A stretch of DNA of 7,295 nucleotides from Natrialbaceae archaeon. GTDB taxonomy: Archaea; Halobacteriota; Halobacteria; Halobacteriales; Natrialbaceae. The DNA lies in the NCBI GenBank assembly GCA_003552885.1, contig PUPA01000011.1:1-7295 (forward strand). Direction: 5' to 3'. Positions within the stretch are counted from its first letter, which is position 1. Each line of letters opens with the position of its first letter. A program made the translations under genes and the position numbers. Below are positions 1-6,127 of this stretch, in pieces. The notes beneath the pieces are model-generated. The model searched no databases, was not told the origin of the DNA, and was given only the letters and a program-made list of their open reading frames with translations.

Positions 1-95
1 AGCTCCTCCGTGAGCGTCGCGTTGAGCTGGGCGTGTCGCCGGTGAAGCGGCGCCCCCTCCAGCTCGGTTCGCTGTTTGCGTGGTTGCTTGCTCAT
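1..95 (-). CDS. rpl24: Large-subunit ribosomal protein L24 (uL24), N-terminal part, cut by window edge
   Basis: Only the first 31 codons are inside the window. They translate to a peptide beginning MSKQPRKQR and continuing with a basic, His-containing stretch (APLHRRHAQLNATL), the usual opening of haloarchaeal L24. L24 binds 23S rRNA early in 50S assembly; its KOW domain would lie further downstream, beyond position 1. The ATG at 95-93 overlaps the L14 stop codon (TGA, 94-92) in an ATGA arrangement. No clear Shine-Dalgarno sequence precedes it, so translation probably relies on ribosomes finishing L14. The position right after L14 is the standard archaeal order and supports the call. The incompleteness is due only to the window boundary. 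Confidence 0.9.
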   Translation of the reverse strand, partial: MSKQPRKQRTELEGAPLHRRHAQLNATLTEE

Positions 96-490
96 ACTAT
101 CATCGTCGCCGTGCTCGCGATGGCGCCGAACCGTTCGGCGACCTCGCGGGCGATCGGGCCTTTGATCTCCGTTCCGCGTGGCTCCTCGTTCTCGTCGACG
201 ATCACCGCCGCGTTGTCCTCGAACTTCACCCGGGTACCGTCGGGCCGGCGAATCGTCTGTCGCTGCCGGACGACGACGGCCTCGAGCACCTGTCGGCGCA
301 TCTCGGGGGTGCCCTTGGTGACCGAGACGGTCACCTTGTCACCGAGTCCCGCCTTCGGCTGGCGGTTTTTCGTCCCGTGGTAGCCCGCGACGCTGATCAC
401 TTTCAGCTCGCGCGCGCCGGTGTTGTCCGCACAGGTGACCAGCGACCCCTTCTTCAGTCCCTGGGTGACGTCGGCTTTGATCGCCTCCAT
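92..490 (-). CDS. rpl14: Large-subunit ribosomal protein L14 (uL14)
   Basis: 132 residues, full length for archaeal L14. This protein sits on the 50S interface near helix 95 and the bridge to 16S rRNA. The sequence opens MEAIKADVTQGLKKGS and contains the diagnostic region AVVVRQRQTIRRPDGTRVKF at about residues 71-90, followed by EDNAAVIVDE and the conserved end GPIAREVAERFG. I chose the ATG at 490-488 over a GTG one codon upstream. The ATG shares its A with the S17 stop (TGATG), and a full Shine-Dalgarno GGAGGTGA (497-504) lies 6 nt away, against only 3 nt for the GTG. The gene is coupled to S17 upstream and L24 downstream. Confidence 0.97.
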   Translation of the reverse strand: MEAIKADVTQGLKKGSLVTCADNTGARELKVISVAGYHGTKNRQPKAGLGDKVTVSVTKGTPEMRRQVLEAVVVRQRQTIRRPDGTRVKFEDNAAVIVDENEEPRGTEIKGPIAREVAERFGAIASTATMIV

Positions 491-918
491 CACTGCTCAC
501 CTCCACCAGAGAGGTCCTCCGCCGATAGGGCGGGGTCGGGTTCGGCCTCGCGGGTCAGTTCGACGACGTCCTCGATGGACGCCTCCTCCGTTACCTCGAC
601 GACCACGTGCGATTTCGTCTTCGACAGTGGTCGACACTCTGCGATCTTGACCGTGTCGCCGACCGAGAGGGGTTCGAGCACGCCCGGCACGTGTGCCGGA
701 ACGCGCGAACGACGTTTCATCTGACGGTCGTATTTGGGGACCGTCACGTCGTACTCCCGTTCGACGACCACGGTCTTTTCCATCTCCGTCGAGACGACGG
801 TGCCCACGAGGATTCCTCCTCGAACGGACAGCTCGCCGTAGAACGGACACGTCTCGTAGTCGTATTCCTCCGGGTTCTCCGGCGCCGGAGGGGTTGTTAC
901 ATCTAGTCCTATTGCCAT
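490..918 (-). CDS. rps17: Small-subunit ribosomal protein S17 (uS17)
   Basis: 142 residues. S17 is an OB-fold primary binding protein of 16S rRNA, needed early in 30S assembly. The core runs from about residue 24 (CPFYGELSVRGG) through EKTVVVEREYDVTVPKYDRQ to the family signature GDTVKIAECRPLSKTK (87-102). The N-terminal extension with a Pro/Glu-rich stretch (about 9-22) precedes the Cys-Pro-Phe motif typical of archaeal members. A C-terminal extension (about 110-142), rich in Glu and ending SGGGEQ, makes it longer than the roughly 110-residue haloarchaeal forms I recall, so it is probably a lineage-specific tail. The ATG at 918 has GGTGAT (924-929) 5 nt upstream. Its start lies 8 nt inside the Rnp1 reading frame, and its stop shares a base with the L14 start. 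Confidence 0.96.
   Translation of the reverse strand: MAIGLDVTTPPAPENPEEYDYETCPFYGELSVRGGILVGTVVSTEMEKTVVVEREYDVTVPKYDRQMKRRSRVPAHVPGVLEPLSVGDTVKIAECRPLSKTKSHVVVEVTEEASIEDVVELTREAEPDPALSAEDLSGGGEQ
497..504 (-). promoter_or_regulatory. Shine-Dalgarno site of L14
   Basis: On the minus strand this reads GGAGGTGA, complementary to the anti-Shine-Dalgarno 3' end of haloarchaeal 16S rRNA. It lies inside the last codons of S17, 6 nt before the L14 ATG, and decides that start. Confidence 0.7.
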
Positions 919-1358
919 GGTGAATCACCGCTCGTTTCGGTTCGTCTGGCGGGTCGTGAGAGCAGCCGCGATCCATCGACCGTAACGTAGGCCACGTCCT
1001 CGCCGGCAGCGTGGCGGTCCCGTGTGGGAGCGTCGCCACGGCAGCCGACGGAATCGCCGTCGGCTCGGTCCGAGCCGGACGGCTCGGGTTGGGTGTCGGC
1101 CAGTTCGGACGCGGTCCCCGGGGACTTCTCGTCCCCGGCGGCGTCATCTGTGATCGCGAACTCGAACGTCGAGCCCGACTTCGGCACCGTGAGCACCCGC
1201 GACTCGCCGTCGGTTCGAACCTCGATGGCGAGCGTGTTCGTCGTCTCGACGACGACACGTCCCGCTACCCCGACCTTCCTGGGGTCGTCACTCTCGACGA
1301 CGCGGACGGGAAGCCCGTTGAGCTCGTGTCGCGGCAGGGTCTCGGGTGTGAGCGCCAT
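909..1358 (-). CDS. rnp1: Ribonuclease P protein component 1 (Rnp1, Rpp29/Pop4 homologue) with a variable internal insert
   Basis: 149 residues. Rpp29 pairs with Rpp21 on the specificity side of archaeal RNase P RNA and helps the ribozyme cut 5' leaders from pre-tRNA. The N-terminal half (LTPETLPRHELNGLPVRVV, then VGVAGRVVVETTNTLAIEV, VPKSGSTFEFAI) and the C-terminal end (VTVDGSRLLSRPARR, about 126-139) form the Sm-like beta-barrel of the family. Between them, residues about 71-120 are a low-complexity insert rich in Asp, Gly, Ser and Pro that is not part of the core fold. Its DNA holds a cluster of hairpins (see that entry). The start abuts the L29 stop with no gap, and GAGGAG lies just before the ATG. 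The L29-Rnp1-S17 order is common in archaea and supports the identity. Confidence 0.92.
   Translation of the reverse strand: MALTPETLPRHELNGLPVRVVESDDPRKVGVAGRVVVETTNTLAIEVRTDGESRVLTVPKSGSTFEFAITDDAAGDEKSPGTASELADTQPEPSGSDRADGDSVGCRGDAPTRDRHAAGEDVAYVTVDGSRLLSRPARRTETSGDSPWQ
1043..1138. repeat. Cluster of overlapping inverted repeats inside the Rnp1 insert
   Basis: Four perfect inverted repeats are seen directly. The first is AGCCGACGG/CCGTCGGCT (1043-1051 and 1057-1065, 5-nt loop). The second is CGGCTCGG/CCGAGCCG (1061-1068 and 1070-1077). The third is CCGAGCC/GGCTCGG (1070-1076 and 1081-1087). The fourth is CCGGGGAC/GTCCCCGG (1118-1125 and 1131-1138, 5-nt loop), which overlaps the palindrome GTCCCCGGGGAC (1114-1125). 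Neighbouring stems share bases, so several are mutually exclusive. The cluster falls within codons 74-106 of Rnp1, the poorly conserved insert. Any function in mRNA folding, processing or attenuation is inference. Confidence 0.6.
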
Positions 1359-1568
1359 CTACTCCTCGAAATCCCCCTCTTCGCGCTGGATCGTCTTCAC
1401 CCGCGCGATGGTTCGTTTCAGCTCGCCGATCTCTCCCGGGTTCTCCGGGGCACCGCCGGCCGCGAGGACGGCGTGGGCGTTGAGCAGCTCCGTCTCGAGC
1501 TCCTCGAGTTCCACCTCGCGTTCGGCGGGGGTCATATCCCGCAGCTCCTCGACGTGGATGATCGCCAT
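1359..1568 (-). CDS. rpl29: Large-subunit ribosomal protein L29 (uL29)
   Basis: 69 residues, the normal size for this two-to-three-helix protein. It binds 23S rRNA beside L23 near the exit tunnel mouth, where targeting factors dock. The sequence MAIIHVEELRDMTPAEREVELEELETELL is the N-terminal helix pair. IGELKRTIARVKTIQREE (about 47-64) is the conserved C-terminal helix that carries the family signature. GGAPENPGEI between them is typical of haloarchaea. The ATG shares its A with the S3 stop (TGATG), and GGGGGTGA lies a few bases upstream inside the S3 tail. The stop directly abuts the Rnp1 start. Confidence 0.97.
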   Translation of the reverse strand: MAIIHVEELRDMTPAEREVELEELETELLNAHAVLAAGGAPENPGEIGELKRTIARVKTIQREEGDFEE

Positions 1569-2488
1569 CAGGCGTCACCCCCGTCCTCGTCGTCCATCTC
1601 GGCCAGCAGCTCCTCGGCTTCGGCCTCGACGTCCTCCTCTAGGTCTTCGAGTTCCGCTTCGACCTCGTCGTCGCCCGGGACCTCGACGTCCTCGAACTCC
1701 TCGGGCGCGTCGTCGACCTCCTCGATCACTTCCTCCTCGATCACGTCCTCGGGGACCTCCAGGTCGGGTTCCTCGGCGTCGGCCCCGTCGACGTCGGGTT
1801 CGTCGACGTCGGCCTCGATCGGCTCGCCCTCGAGGAGCTCTTCGACGCCCTCGTTGGCCTCGACCGCGTCGGGGACGATCTCCGCGGGATCCATGTCGTC
1901 GTGGACGCGGAAGTCGTCGGGGAGTTCGGCACCCGGCGGGATGATCTTCACCGTCACGCCGATCGTGCCGAGTTTCATCACCGCGACGCCCTGGCCCGTG
2001 TCGACGATCTCCTCGGCGGGCTCGCCGTTGTGTTTGATGTAGCCCGCGTTGAACTTCTCGACGCGCGATCGGGCGCCGGTGACCTTCCCGGCGAGGACGA
2101 TCTCGGCGCCGAGCGCGCCGGCGTCTATGATCCGTTCGACGGTGGTGTGGCCGGCCTTCCGGAAGTACCAGCCACGCTCTAAGGCGTTCGCCAGCCGGTC
2201 GGCGACGATCCGGGCGTTCAGATCCGGCTCGTCGACCTCCTGGACGTCGATCTGGGGATCGTCGAGGTCGAACTTCTCCTCTAACGCCGAGGTGACCTTC
2301 CGGATGTTCTCCCCACCTTTGCCGATCACCATACCGGGTTTTTCTGCTTTGAGGACGATCTGGGTGCCCATCGGGGTCTTGGCGACCTCCATGCCGCCGT
2401 AGCCGGCCCGACCCAGCTCCTCGGCGAAGAACTCGTCGATCTGGGAGCGTTGCATGCCGTCGCGGATGAACCGGTGTTCGTCCGCCAT
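1568..2488 (-). CDS. rps3: Small-subunit ribosomal protein S3 (uS3) with long acidic tail
   Basis: 306 residues. S3 lies on the 30S head at the mRNA entry tunnel and contributes to mRNA unwinding. Residues about 18-90 are the KH type-2 domain, with the GxxG loop GKGG at 56-59 inside PGMVIGKGGENIRKV. Residues about 95-190 are the S3 C-terminal domain (ALGAEIVLAGKVTGARS, then GTIGVTVKIIPP). From about residue 195 to the end the protein is a tail with no Lys or Arg at all; about half of residues 201-306 are Asp or Glu. Archaeal S3 normally has some acidic C-terminal extension, and this one is over 100 residues. The ATG at 2488 overlaps the L22 stop by one base and has GGAGGGTGAT 5 nt upstream. 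Confidence 0.97.
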   Translation of the reverse strand: MADEHRFIRDGMQRSQIDEFFAEELGRAGYGGMEVAKTPMGTQIVLKAEKPGMVIGKGGENIRKVTSALEEKFDLDDPQIDVQEVDEPDLNARIVADRLANALERGWYFRKAGHTTVERIIDAGALGAEIVLAGKVTGARSRVEKFNAGYIKHNGEPAEEIVDTGQGVAVMKLGTIGVTVKIIPPGAELPDDFRVHDDMDPAEIVPDAVEANEGVEELLEGEPIEADVDEPDVDGADAEEPDLEVPEDVIEEEVIEEVDDAPEEFEDVEVPGDDEVEAELEDLEEDVEAEAEELLAEMDDEDGGDA

Positions 2489-2949
2489 CAGGCATCACCC
2501 TCCTCGACGACGATCTCGACGTCGACCTGGGGCGTGTTCCACGCCGTCGCCCTCCCCATCGCGCGGGGTTTGCGGCCGATCGACTCGCCGACCTTGTGGG
2601 CGGCGACGTGGCTGATCGTCATCGACTCGCCGTCGAACCCCTGGTGGTCGGCGTTGGCGGCGACGTTCTCGAGCAGCTCGAGGAAGGCCTTCGCGGCCTT
2701 CTCGGGGTAGCCGCCGGCGTCCCAGCCGTCGATGTCGGCGCGGTGGCCCGCGCCGGTGTTGTGGGACTTAAGCGGCACCGACCGTTCGCCGTCGACGACC
2801 GCCTCGAGGTAGCTCGTGGCGTCGGCGACGGTCTCGCCGTTGATCTCGCGGGCGATCTCCTTGCTGTGCTTGTGGCTCATATGACGCTCCCGGAGCATCG
2901 CCTTGGCGGTCGTCTCCGGATCCGCGTCGACCGAGTAGTTGATTCCCAT
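2488..2949 (-). CDS. rpl22: Large-subunit ribosomal protein L22 (uL22)
   Basis: 153 residues, the archaeal/eukaryotic long form. L22 contacts all domains of 23S rRNA, and its beta-hairpin lines the peptide exit tunnel. Visible landmarks are MGINYSVDADPETTAKAMLRE, SHKHSKEIAREI (about 25-36), the segment VPLKSHNTGAGHRADIDGW (about 58-76) and the hairpin portion with GRKPRAMGRATAWNTP (about 125-140) that ends in VDVEIVVEE. The start lies 7 nt after the S19 stop, with only a weak purine stretch (GAAGTGAT) upstream. The stop overlaps the S3 start by one base. Confidence 0.97.
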   Translation of the reverse strand: MGINYSVDADPETTAKAMLRERHMSHKHSKEIAREINGETVADATSYLEAVVDGERSVPLKSHNTGAGHRADIDGWDAGGYPEKAAKAFLELLENVAANADHQGFDGESMTISHVAAHKVGESIGRKPRAMGRATAWNTPQVDVEIVVEEGDA

Positions 2950-2956
2950 ACGTGGA

Positions 2957-3379
2957 TCACTTCAGTGGGACGAACTTCGAGGAGCGTGTCGCGCCGATCC
3001 CCGCCTGTCCGTGTTCGACGGAGGTCCGGGTCAGCTGGAACTCGCCCAGGTAGTGGCCGATCATCTCCGGCTCGACCCGGACGCGTTCGAAGCTCTGGCC
3101 GGTGTACACCGCGAACGTCAGCCCGACGAACTCCGGGACGATCGGCATATCCCGCAGGTGAGTCCGGATCGGGTCGTTGGCGGTTTCCTCCTCGTCGCTC
3201 TCGCGGGCGCGCTCGAGCAGCTTTCGCTGCTCGGTGCCGAGCCCGCGTTCGATGGTTCGCCGCTGTCTGGCGGGGAGCAGTTCCGCGACCTCCTCGAGCT
3301 CCATCGTCTGTAACTCCTCGAGCGTGTGACCGCGGTAGGTGAACTCACCTTCGCGGCCGGTGCGATAGTCCGAACTCAT
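2957..3379 (-). CDS. rps19: Small-subunit ribosomal protein S19 (uS19)
   Basis: 140 residues, typical of archaeal S19. With S13 it forms the intersubunit side of the 30S head near the A-site tRNA. The N-terminal archaeal extension (FTYRGHTLEELQTMELEEVAELLPARQRRT) is followed by the conserved core HLRDMPIVPEFVGLTFAVYTG and the family signature region TGQSFERVRVEPEMIGHYLG (about 93-112), then EFQLTR and the C-terminal RSSKFVPLK. The frame is open back to 3643, but the ATG at 3379 begins the conserved MSSDYRTGREGEFTY, has GGGGTG 7 nt upstream, and overlaps the L2 stop as ATGA. The longer version would run through L2 coding sequence. Confidence 0.96.
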   Translation of the reverse strand: MSSDYRTGREGEFTYRGHTLEELQTMELEEVAELLPARQRRTIERGLGTEQRKLLERARESDEEETANDPIRTHLRDMPIVPEFVGLTFAVYTGQSFERVRVEPEMIGHYLGEFQLTRTSVEHGQAGIGATRSSKFVPLK

Positions 3380-4095
3380 TTGTTCCCACCCCGGCCGGTC
3401 CGACGCGAGGCGATGTCGCCGACTTTCCGTCCCGGCGGGGCGTCCCGCGAGACGGATTTCGGTCGACCCGGGTGTTGGCGGCCGCCACCACCGAAGGGGT
3501 GGTCGACGGCGTTCATCGCGACGCCGCGAACCCGGGGATACTTCGTGCCGCGTGCGCGCAGCTTGTGGTACTTCTTGCCGGCTTTGACGAACGGCTTCTC
3601 CGTCCGGCCGCCGCCGGCGACGACGCCGACGGTCGCCCGACACTGCGGATCGAGGCGTTTTACCTCCCCGCTTGGCAGCTGGACGACCGCAGCGTCCCGG
3701 TCGTGGGTGATCAGGTCGGCGTTGACGCCCGACGCCCGGGCGAACCTGCCGCCGTCACCCGGCTTCGACTCGACGTTACAGATCGGCACGCCCTCGGGGA
3801 TCTCCGCCAGCGGGAGCGTGTTCCCGGGTTTGATCTCAGCGGAGATGCCGACCTGGATCTCCTCGCCGACTGCGATCCCCTCGGGGGCGAGCACGAGGCG
3901 GCGATCGCCGTCCTCGAACTCGACGGCGGCGACCGGCGCCGAGCGGGCCGGATCGTGTTCGATGTCCACGACGGTCCCGCGGACCACGTCGCCGGCGTCT
4001 TTCCTGTGGTCGAGTTTCGCCTTGTACCGGTGGGAAGGCGCCCGGAACGTGGGGGTGCCACGGCCACGTCGCTGGCCCTGGATCCGTCGTCCCAT
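3376..4095 (-). CDS. rpl2: Large-subunit ribosomal protein L2 (uL2)
   Basis: 239 residues, normal for archaea. L2 is a primary 23S rRNA binder needed for subunit joining and peptidyl transfer. The N-terminus MGRRIQGQRRGRGTPTFRAPSHRYKAKL is the archaeal form. The OB-like and SH3-like domains follow (about 38-170), including IPEGVPICNVESKPGDGGRFAR (about 99-120). The universally conserved loop RGVAMNAVDHPFGGG (190-204) contains His199, the equivalent of the functionally critical His of bacterial L2 next to the peptidyl-transferase centre. The Gly- and Arg-rich end GRQHPGRPKSVSR follows. One base separates it from the L23 stop, and GGGGTG precedes the ATG. The stop overlaps the S19 start. Confidence 0.98.
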   Translation of the reverse strand: MGRRIQGQRRGRGTPTFRAPSHRYKAKLDHRKDAGDVVRGTVVDIEHDPARSAPVAAVEFEDGDRRLVLAPEGIAVGEEIQVGISAEIKPGNTLPLAEIPEGVPICNVESKPGDGGRFARASGVNADLITHDRDAAVVQLPSGEVKRLDPQCRATVGVVAGGGRTEKPFVKAGKKYHKLRARGTKYPRVRGVAMNAVDHPFGGGGRQHPGRPKSVSRDAPPGRKVGDIASRRTGRGGNK

Positions 4096-4096
4096 C

Positions 4097-4351
4097 TCAG
4101 AACACCCCGATTCGCGAGGCGACTTCCTGGGCGTCGTCCTCCGAGGAGAGGGTGACGGTCGCCTTCTTTTTGCCCTGCATGGTCACCTGCGTGTTGATGC
4201 TGTCGACGCTGACTTCGAACCGTCGCTCCACTGCCTCCCGGATCTCCGGTTTGCTCGCGTCGACGTCGACGAGAAACTGGAGCTTGTTCCGAAAGTCCAT
4301 GTCGTTCATCGCCTTCTCGGTGACGAGCGGATACTCGATGATTCCCGTCAT
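4097..4351 (-). CDS. rpl23: Large-subunit ribosomal protein L23 (uL23)
   Basis: 84 residues, the usual archaeal length. L23 sits at the exit tunnel rim and is the docking point for signal recognition particle and other nascent-chain factors. The sequence shows the family opening EYPLVTEKAMNDMDF (about 6-20), the ferredoxin-like alpha/beta core, and the well-conserved haloarchaeal end DDAQEVASRIGVF. The ATG overlaps the L4 stop as ATGA. A full GGAGGTGA (4359-4366) lies 7 nt upstream within L4, so L23 probably has efficient initiation of its own in addition to coupling. Confidence 0.97.
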   Translation of the reverse strand: MTGIIEYPLVTEKAMNDMDFRNKLQFLVDVDASKPEIREAVERRFEVSVDSINTQVTMQGKKKATVTLSSEDDAQEVASRIGVF

Positions 4352-5100
4352 CGGTCGCTCACCTCCGCGATGGCGCTCTCGGTCCAGACGGTCAGCCGGC
4401 CGGCCTGCGTGCCGGGTGCGAGGTCCTCCGCGTTGACCTCCGTGGCGGTCGCGACGTCGACGCCCGCGAGGTTGCGGGCGGCCATCGACGGACCGGACTC
4501 ACTCGAGGTCACGACGAGGACCGACTTCGGCTCCCTGTACTTCCGGCCGCGGGTCTTGCCCCGACCCGCACGGACGCTGCGACCCTCGTCGGCACGTTCG
4601 ACGTCGGCGTCGACGCCCACGGCCTCGAGGAACTCGAGGGCCGCTTTCGTCTTCACGAGCTCCTCGAACTCGTCGGTGACGACGAGCGGGAGCGTGAGTT
4701 CCTCGGGGAACCGGTGGCCGCGTTCGGCGACTAGGCCGCCGTCGGCGGTCGCGGCGACCGCGCTCCGGACGGCCAGCTTCCGTTCTTTGTCGTTTATCGA
4801 TTCGCCCTGGTCCTTCCCGGCTTTCGGCGGGTGGGCCTTCCGGCCACCGACGGTCTGGGGGACGCGTCGGGCGCGTCCGCCCTCTCGGGGGACGTGGGCG
4901 AGCCCACGGCCACTGCCGAAGGACTCCGCCGGCGTCCGCATGCCGGCGAACTCGTCGGCGCCGTAGGCCTGCTTTCGGTTGGCCTGAGCGGCGCGGACCG
5001 CGCGGGCGATGAGGTCCGGGCGGTACTCCGTCTCGAAGACCGCCGGGAGCTCTATCTCCCCCGCCGTCTCGCCGTCCAGGTCGTGTACTGTAGCTTCCAT
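4348..5100 (-). CDS. rpl4: Large-subunit ribosomal protein L4 (uL4)
   Basis: 250 residues, the archaeal/eukaryotic-type L4. It has a globular domain on the subunit surface and a long loop reaching the exit-tunnel constriction. The loop region is recognisable at about 45-100 (YGADEFAGMRTPAESFGSGRG, then LAHVPREGGRARRVPQTVGG and KAHPPKAGKD). Conserved core parts include NDKERKLAVRSAVAATAD (about 103-120) and a Rossmann-like C-terminal half (KSVLVVTSS, about 192-200; AARNLAGVDVATATEVN, about 207-223). The ATG at 5100 begins only 3 nt after the L3 stop, with just a weak purine run (AGGGAT) upstream. The stop overlaps L23. Confidence 0.97.
   Translation of the reverse strand: MEATVHDLDGETAGEIELPAVFETEYRPDLIARAVRAAQANRKQAYGADEFAGMRTPAESFGSGRGLAHVPREGGRARRVPQTVGGRKAHPPKAGKDQGESINDKERKLAVRSAVAATADGGLVAERGHRFPEELTLPLVVTDEFEELVKTKAALEFLEAVGVDADVERADEGRSVRAGRGKTRGRKYREPKSVLVVTSSESGPSMAARNLAGVDVATATEVNAEDLAPGTQAGRLTVWTESAIAEVSDR
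4359..4366 (-). promoter_or_regulatory. Shine-Dalgarno site of L23
   Basis: On the minus strand this reads GGAGGTGA, 7 nt before the L23 ATG and inside the L4 coding end. It is one of only two full-length matches seen at starts in this operon; the other precedes L14. Confidence 0.65.
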
Positions 5101-5103
5101 GAG

Positions 5104-6123
5104 TTATCCCTGGTTGGATGCGGTGGAGACGTACCGGACCTCGGGGTCGAGGCGCGGCTGGTCTCCCGGTCGGATCGCCGGGCGGAAACGCAAGAGGCGT
5201 TTGCCTGGCCCGGGGAGCGAACCCTTGATCAGCGCGTACGGTCCGTCGACCTCGCCGTAGTTGACGAAGCCGCCGTCGACCGTCGCGTCGGCGCCGTCGC
5301 CGATCGAGACGAGACGCTTGTTCAGCTCCGTCCGCTGGTGGTAGCCGGTCTGTCCCTGCTGGGGGACCGTCGACCGGACGCGCGAGGGGTTCCAGGGGCC
5401 GAGGTTGCCGATTCGGCGACGCCAGCCCTGGCGGGCGTGTTTGCCCTTGCGTTTCTGGACGCCCCAGCGTTTGACCGGTCCCTGGGTCCCTTTCCCCTTC
5501 GTGACGCCGCTCGCGTCGACGTACTCGCCGGCGCGGAAGATGTCGGTCATCGTGTGCTCGCCGCCGTCGGCGAGGCTTTCGAGACCGAACTCGACGCGCT
5601 CGTCGATCGAGCCGCCGCCGATCCGGGTCTCCATCACGTCGGGTCGTTTCTTCGGTACCGAGGGAACCGCGGCGGGGACGGTGTGGGTGATCGCGCGCAC
5701 GTCGGCGACCCTCCCTTCCTCTACGTAGCCTCTGAGTTCGTCCTCGGCGGCTTCGGCGTCGTACTCGTCGCCGGGGAGGTCGAGCACCGAGTCCAGTTCG
5801 GGGACGAACTCGTCGGTCCAGACCTCCGTCAGCGGTTTGGCCCCGTACGGGGTGTCTTCGTACGCACGCAGGGCGACGGCGCGCATTGGCGGCGTCTCCA
5901 CGATGGTGACGGGGACGGTCCGTTCCATCCCCTCTGTCGGCGAGTTGGCCGCGTCGTCGATCATCACCACGTGGGTCATGCCGGCCTTGTAGCCCGCGAA
6001 ACCCTGGAGCGTCGGCTGTCCGTCGTCGTCCGGCCACGACGAAAAGCGGGGGACCTCGCCGGTCGCCCGCTTCCGTGGGCCGAACCCGAGTGAGCCTTTG
6101 CGTGGTGCGTGTCGTTGTGGCAT
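5104..6123 (-). CDS. rpl3: Large-subunit ribosomal protein L3 (uL3)
   Basis: 339 residues, normal for archaeal L3. L3 initiates 50S assembly, and a central extension approaches the peptidyl-transferase centre. It opens MPQRHAPRKGSLGFGPRKRA, the conserved archaeal/eukaryotic N-terminus, followed by FAGYKAGMTHV (about 42-52). The signature region reads FRAGEYVDASGVTKGKGTQG (196-215), then VKRWGVQKRKGKHARQGWRR and GNLGPWNPSRV, the Trp-containing finger. The C-terminus carries GQTGYHQRTELNKR and LPGPGKRLLRFRPAIRP. The start lies 4 nt after the methyltransferase stop, with a split purine-rich site (GAGGACGTGAT) upstream. It is the first ribosomal protein of the operon. Confidence 0.98.
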   Translation of the reverse strand: MPQRHAPRKGSLGFGPRKRATGEVPRFSSWPDDDGQPTLQGFAGYKAGMTHVVMIDDAANSPTEGMERTVPVTIVETPPMRAVALRAYEDTPYGAKPLTEVWTDEFVPELDSVLDLPGDEYDAEAAEDELRGYVEEGRVADVRAITHTVPAAVPSVPKKRPDVMETRIGGGSIDERVEFGLESLADGGEHTMTDIFRAGEYVDASGVTKGKGTQGPVKRWGVQKRKGKHARQGWRRRIGNLGPWNPSRVRSTVPQQGQTGYHQRTELNKRLVSIGDGADATVDGGFVNYGEVDGPYALIKGSLPGPGKRLLRFRPAIRPGDQPRLDPEVRYVSTASNQG

Positions 6124-6127
6124 TCTA

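Noticed and set aside
1580..1900. Apparent DNA repeats of GTCCTC/GTCGAC type
   Set aside because: They result from runs of Asp, Glu and Val codons in the S3 tail; no regular unit length is seen, so this is not a tandem repeat array.
1011..2042. Plus-strand open frame with Ser-rich repeats
   Set aside because: The Ser-rich run is the antisense reading of the GAC/GAG codons in the S3 acidic tail, not a real Ser-rich protein.
3380..3643. Upstream extension of S19 to 228 residues
   Set aside because: The extension is an out-of-frame reading of the L2 3' end. The ATG at 3379 has a ribosome-binding site and the conserved N-terminus.
3326..4966. Long plus-strand open frame of 546 codons over S19, L2, L23 and L4
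   Set aside because: It lies antisense to four clearly recognised genes. Its translation is rich in Arg, Ser, Pro and Ala with no family resemblance, as expected for GC-rich shadow frames.
4499..6037. Minus-strand open frame of 512 codons overlapping L4 and L3
   Set aside because: Same strand but different frame. The translation is almost wholly Arg/Gly/Pro/Asp, a frame-shifted reading of L3 and L4.
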